Part shown: positions 61,031-64,000 of the stretch, piece by piece
Layout: each line of letters starts with the position of its first letter
How positions within the stretch are numbered: the first letter of the stretch is position 1
Assembly (NCBI GenBank): GCA_036365455.1
Contig: JAWQUS010000004.1
Span: 4,967,501 to 5,031,500 of the forward strand
Reading direction: 5' to 3'
From: Macrosoma leucophasiata
Lineage: Eukaryota > Arthropoda > Insecta > Lepidoptera > Hedylidae
DNA length: 64,000 nt
Notes under the pieces: generated by a model
Database searches by the model: none
The model's input: the letters and a program-made list of their open reading frames with translations, nothing else
Told to the model about the DNA's origin: nothing
Made by a program: the position numbers and the translations under genes

Positions 61031-61129
61031 TCTCACCGGACAGTTATCAGACGATAGCTGTTGGTGGATTTGTCTGACCTGGTCGTTCAATTTGATGATG
61101 AACATGATGTTCTAACCTAAATTAAAATA

Positions 61130-61240
61130 CTCGTTGTATGCTTAGAACTGTCAGTAAAGTATGAGTTTTGACAGTTCTAAGCGTACTTTGCTGGAAGTAA
61201 AATCGTAGTGCGGTCTGTGAATCTCGCCCTCGGAGTGTTA
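61130..61240. mobile_element. MITE-R copy, one end degraded
   Basis: GCTTAGAACTGTCAGTAAAG and its inverse around TTTGACAGTTCTAAGCGTAC, then GTAGTGCGGTCTGTGAATCT. The right arm is well preserved. Confidence 0.65.
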
Positions 61241-61296
61241 TGAGCTGTTTTGGTTAGTTTTTTGTGATGGTGTCATCGTCAACATCTCATAGATAC

Positions 61297-61502
61297 ATAA
61301 TGACCAGAGGTCAAAATGCAGATGTTTTACCACTTCTGAGGCCTAAGGTGTTATGCCTCTGTGCCGGAAATTACAGGACCATACATTACCACCTGACCGA
61401 AATACGATAGTGCTGAACACTACCATTTAGCGACAGGTATATTAGGTAATGCGGTGGTGCCTACGCCCGCGAGCTCCATCACTGGAGCTCTACACCCAGT
61501 AA
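61297..61502 (-). mobile_element. Repeat C copy, minus, tail missing
   Basis: From GACCAGAGGTCAAAATGCAG to GGAGCTCTACACCCAGTA. The last 70 bp and the A tail are lost. Confidence 0.82.
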
Positions 61503-61679
61503 AGGTTAAAAGCCTTCCCAAGAATTCCCAGAACAGGGTTGTGCGTCACTTAAGGAAGAATATGTAATAATTGCCATGCTTGGCAAGTGGATTGGCGATC
61601 GCAGTAGAGGTTTGATATCGCGGAACGCGGCTGCTCATCCCGCGTTATTGCATTAACTACTTCCCTGGACTACTGGAAT

Positions 61680-62345
61680 ACTCCGCGACTTCGTCCACGT
61701 GAGAAAAAATATGATTTTTGAGTATCTACCCGGACGAAGCCGTGGGCGCAGCTAGTTTAAAAGTAGCCTAAGTTACTCCTTATTACATCAGCTATCTGCC
61801 AGTGAAAGTCCCGTCAAAATAGGAGACACTCAAATTCTGTTTATTTGTATGTAGGTATGTATGGAGATAAAAGCAGACCAAGTTACTCCTTATAACATCA
61901 GCTATCTGCCAGTGAAAGTCCCGTCAAAATCGGAGACATTCAAATTCTACTTATTTGTATGTAGGTACATATGTATGTATGGATGTATGGAGATAAGAGA
62001 AGCCTAAGTTACTCCTTATCACATCAGCTACTTACCCGTGGAAGTCCCGTCAAAGTTGGACACACTCCAATTCTACTTATTTGTATGTAGGTATGTATGT
62101 ATGTATGGATGTATGGAGATAAAAGTAGCCTAAGTTACTCCTTATCACATCAGCTATCTGCCAGTATAAGTCCCGTGTTCAGCCGTTCCCAAGATTAGCC
62201 CCGCCAAACAGACAGACATACAAAAATTGTAAAAAATGTTGTTTTGGTATATGTACCGTGTATACATACATATGCATTTAGTAAAAAGCGGTTATTTTTA
62301 TAGTACAAACAGACACTCCAATTTTATTTATTTGTATAGATTTAT
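61680..62345 (-). repeat. Repeat I copy with internal tandem expansion
   Basis: The family-I inverted ends (GCGACTTCGTCCACGTGAG; GACGAAGCCGTGGGCGCAGC) are followed by four tandem units starting near 61757, 61868, 61993 and 62119. Each holds AAGTTACTCCTTAT.ACATCAGCTA, AGTCCCGTCAAA and a TATGTATG-rich end. The normal remainder of family I follows (GTATATGTACCGTGTATACA to ATTTATTTGTATAGATTTA). Confidence 0.8.
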
Positions 62346-62349
62346 TATG

Positions 62350-63080
62350 GAAGGTAATATACAACATAAGACCTAAAAATTCTGTGACAATTTTAAGCCT
62401 AGCCTACTTGCTACCGTTATTATTATCGAGAAAAAAATATACAAAAAAACACACGTTTATTGTATGCCCCCTTGGACCCCTTAACATTTTCATTTCCTTA
62501 TTTTTAGTAATTAATTTTGTCTTCATAGCTGTATCAGAAATACATAATTTGTGAAAATGTTAGCTTTCTAGCTATCACTATTTATGAGATACAGGCTGGT
62601 GACACACAGACGGACGGACGGACGACAGACAGACAGTGGAGGATTAGTAATCCGTAGGTCCGTTTTTACCTTTTAGGTACGAAACCCTCTAAAAGATAGA
62701 ACTAAGATACAGAATAGCTTAAAGATATTCAATACGATTCTTTAAATTGACATAACTTTTTTATTTCTGAACCGATTCAGATGAAACAAACACTAAATCG
62801 AATAAGCCGTTTCTGATATTAGCGTGCACAAACACACAGACAAACAGACATTTTTCCGGGATAAAAAGTATCCAGTGTTGTGCGCCAAAGGTTAAAGTAT
62901 AATCATACCAAGTTTCATTGTAATCGGACCTTTAGATTTTGTGTGATGCTTGAACAAACAGACAGACAGACAGACAGACAAAAAAATGTCTAATCACATA
63001 TTTGGGTTCGGTATCGATCTAGTAACATCACCTGGTATTTATTTTTTCAATATTTTTAATGTACAGAATTTACACTTCTA
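62350..63080 (+). repeat. Family-H-like and related repeat ends
   Basis: At 62610-62690: ACACAGACGGACGGACGGAC, AATCCGTAGGTCCGTTTTTA and TTTTAGGTACGAAACCCT. At 62830-63000: CACACAGACAAACAGACA, TTCATTGTAATCGGACCTTT and a (CAGA)n run followed by TAATCACATATTTGGGTTCG. No coding frame survives. Confidence 0.45.
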
Positions 63081-63287
63081 CAGTTTTATTATAAGTATAG
63101 ATTAACTACTACTGGAATGGTATGTTACAATAATTTGGAATGGTTCGACCGCCACCTTTTGATGGTAACATTGCGCCCATAATGAAATTAAAAAAAAAAA
63201 AATTGTAATGAGATCAATTGTAAGTACAATGTAAGGATCTCAAAAATATTTTTTTGTTTGTATAAGACACGTTATTCAATATAATGC

Positions 63288-63584
63288 CATAGAACAACAC
63301 GGGAGGGAGTAGCCATATGCAGGCTTTCCCTTCTGTCAAAGTACAAGTACAAGTGTTCCTACGCCTGTCGCCCAGATGTTAAAATGTGTGCGTGAAATTG
63401 TTTATGTACTTTGGTTAAAGTCAAGGTGTAAGTTTCGTAGTAATTGACGATTTTTGTAGTATGTTTGAATCATACATAGTCCTCCCCCCCCCAAATGTTG
63501 ACTGACTGTTTTGCATCGGTAATAAACGCTATGGCTACTCCCCTCCGGTCCGCCGCGACGGCCGGAAGTCCGTGTTGATATATG
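63288..63584 (-). mobile_element. MITE-K copy 3, degraded ends
   Basis: The ends CATAGAACAACAC and GTGTTGATATATG are mutated relative to the other copies. The interior (GTAGTAATTGACGATTTTTG, GGTAATAAACGCTATGGCTA) is well conserved. No target duplication is visible. Confidence 0.75.
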
Positions 63585-64000
63585 ATCAGTCGGATCTGTA
63601 CTTTCAGGGAAAATTGGCTTTGACAGGCGGAGAGACAGATAGACGGACGAGTGATCTTATAAGGATTCTGTGCCCCAAAAGGAACAATAAACGCTTACAT
63701 AAATTACTTACATACTTAGCTAATGCAATGATGGTTATGATGCTTACGCTCTCAAGATGCACCACTATATCTGAATAAAAAACCTTTTTTTTTTAATTCA
63801 GTAGTGACCAAGAAACTACAACAATTTTAAATTCCAATTAGTATCATTGCTCCTTGCAATAAAAAAAGAAAGGTTTTCCGTTATTGCGCAATTATCGTAC
63901 CGTGAAACTTTGCCTTTTGTTTTCCGTTGCTGCATTTTCTGCAGTATAGTGATATTCTCCATTCCTATGATTGAAAATTTAGACGTTCGTTTTAAAAGAA
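63585..64000. other. Family-H 3' piece, then unassigned sequence
   Basis: GGCGGAGAGACAGATAGACG, GACGAGTGATCTTATAAGGA (63629-63670) is an H-type end. The remainder to the window edge is unrecognised. Confidence 0.4.

Overview
This window looks like a gene-poor, AT-rich stretch of an insect nuclear genome, most likely a moth or butterfly (Lepidoptera). That assignment is an inference from the repeat style: abundant tRNA-headed SINEs, non-LTR retrotransposon tails, MITEs, a mariner remnant, and LINE protein fragments of a kind common in lepidopteran genomes. There is no bacterial gene organisation, no operon, no CRISPR array and no dense coding. Nearly every open reading frame here is a chance frame across a repeat. 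The family letters used below (A to U) are my own labels, not database names.

Host content is small. I see one convincing tRNA gene, tRNA-Lys(CTT), at 39851-39923. One probable first coding exon lies on the minus strand at 40512-40704 and ends in a canonical CAG/GTGAGT donor. A weaker candidate for a promoter plus untranslated first exon, also on the minus strand, lies at 49596-49850. If the 40.5 kb exon is real, the left 40 kb may largely be its first intron and the right part intergenic or upstream intron.

The rest is a layered deposit of mobile DNA. The dominant family (C, about 285 bp, A-tailed, class unresolved) occurs at least 30 times in both orientations, in a younger and an older subfamily. 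SINE-A and SINE-B have tRNA-like heads and about ten copies each. SINE-E has a 5S-rRNA-like head with a complete copy bounded by a 12-bp target duplication (58881-59251). SINE-M is a tRNA-headed element sharing a central block with SINE-E, and SINE-F is a third tRNA-like family. LINE-derived pieces include the D family C-terminus with (TATG)n tails, a decayed reverse-transcriptase end at 24.2-24.45 kb, and an intact 365-codon ORF1-like gene at 31.7-32.8 kb. That gene sits in a 1.33-kb element with no ORF2, nested inside a C copy. DNA transposon relics are a mariner with two stops (26.0-26.95 kb), a hAT-like end pair (27.2 kb) and several MITEs (K, N, R, a GC-rich foldback at 52.06-52.54 kb, a 200-bp element at 51.6 kb).

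Layout: 1-7 kb A/C/B/D/E copies; 7.1-7.8 kb GC-rich relic; 8.1-10.1 kb recent tandem duplication built on C copies; 11.8-12.5 kb duplicated SINE-F; 13.2-14.7 kb SINE-E, nested SINE-M and a minisatellite; 15-22 kb C, A and foldbacks; 22-24 kb little recognised; 24-27.4 kb LINE and mariner relics; 28-34.8 kb C, B and MITE-K copies and the ORF1-only element; 35-41 kb A, B and F copies, tRNA-Lys and the host exon; 41.3-49.5 kb a degenerate series of direct repeats (Q) with C insertions; 49.6-64 kb promoter candidate, foldbacks, SINE-E, a tandemly expanded repeat I and MITE-K. The elements do not form a pathway; what they record is nested insertion and local duplication.
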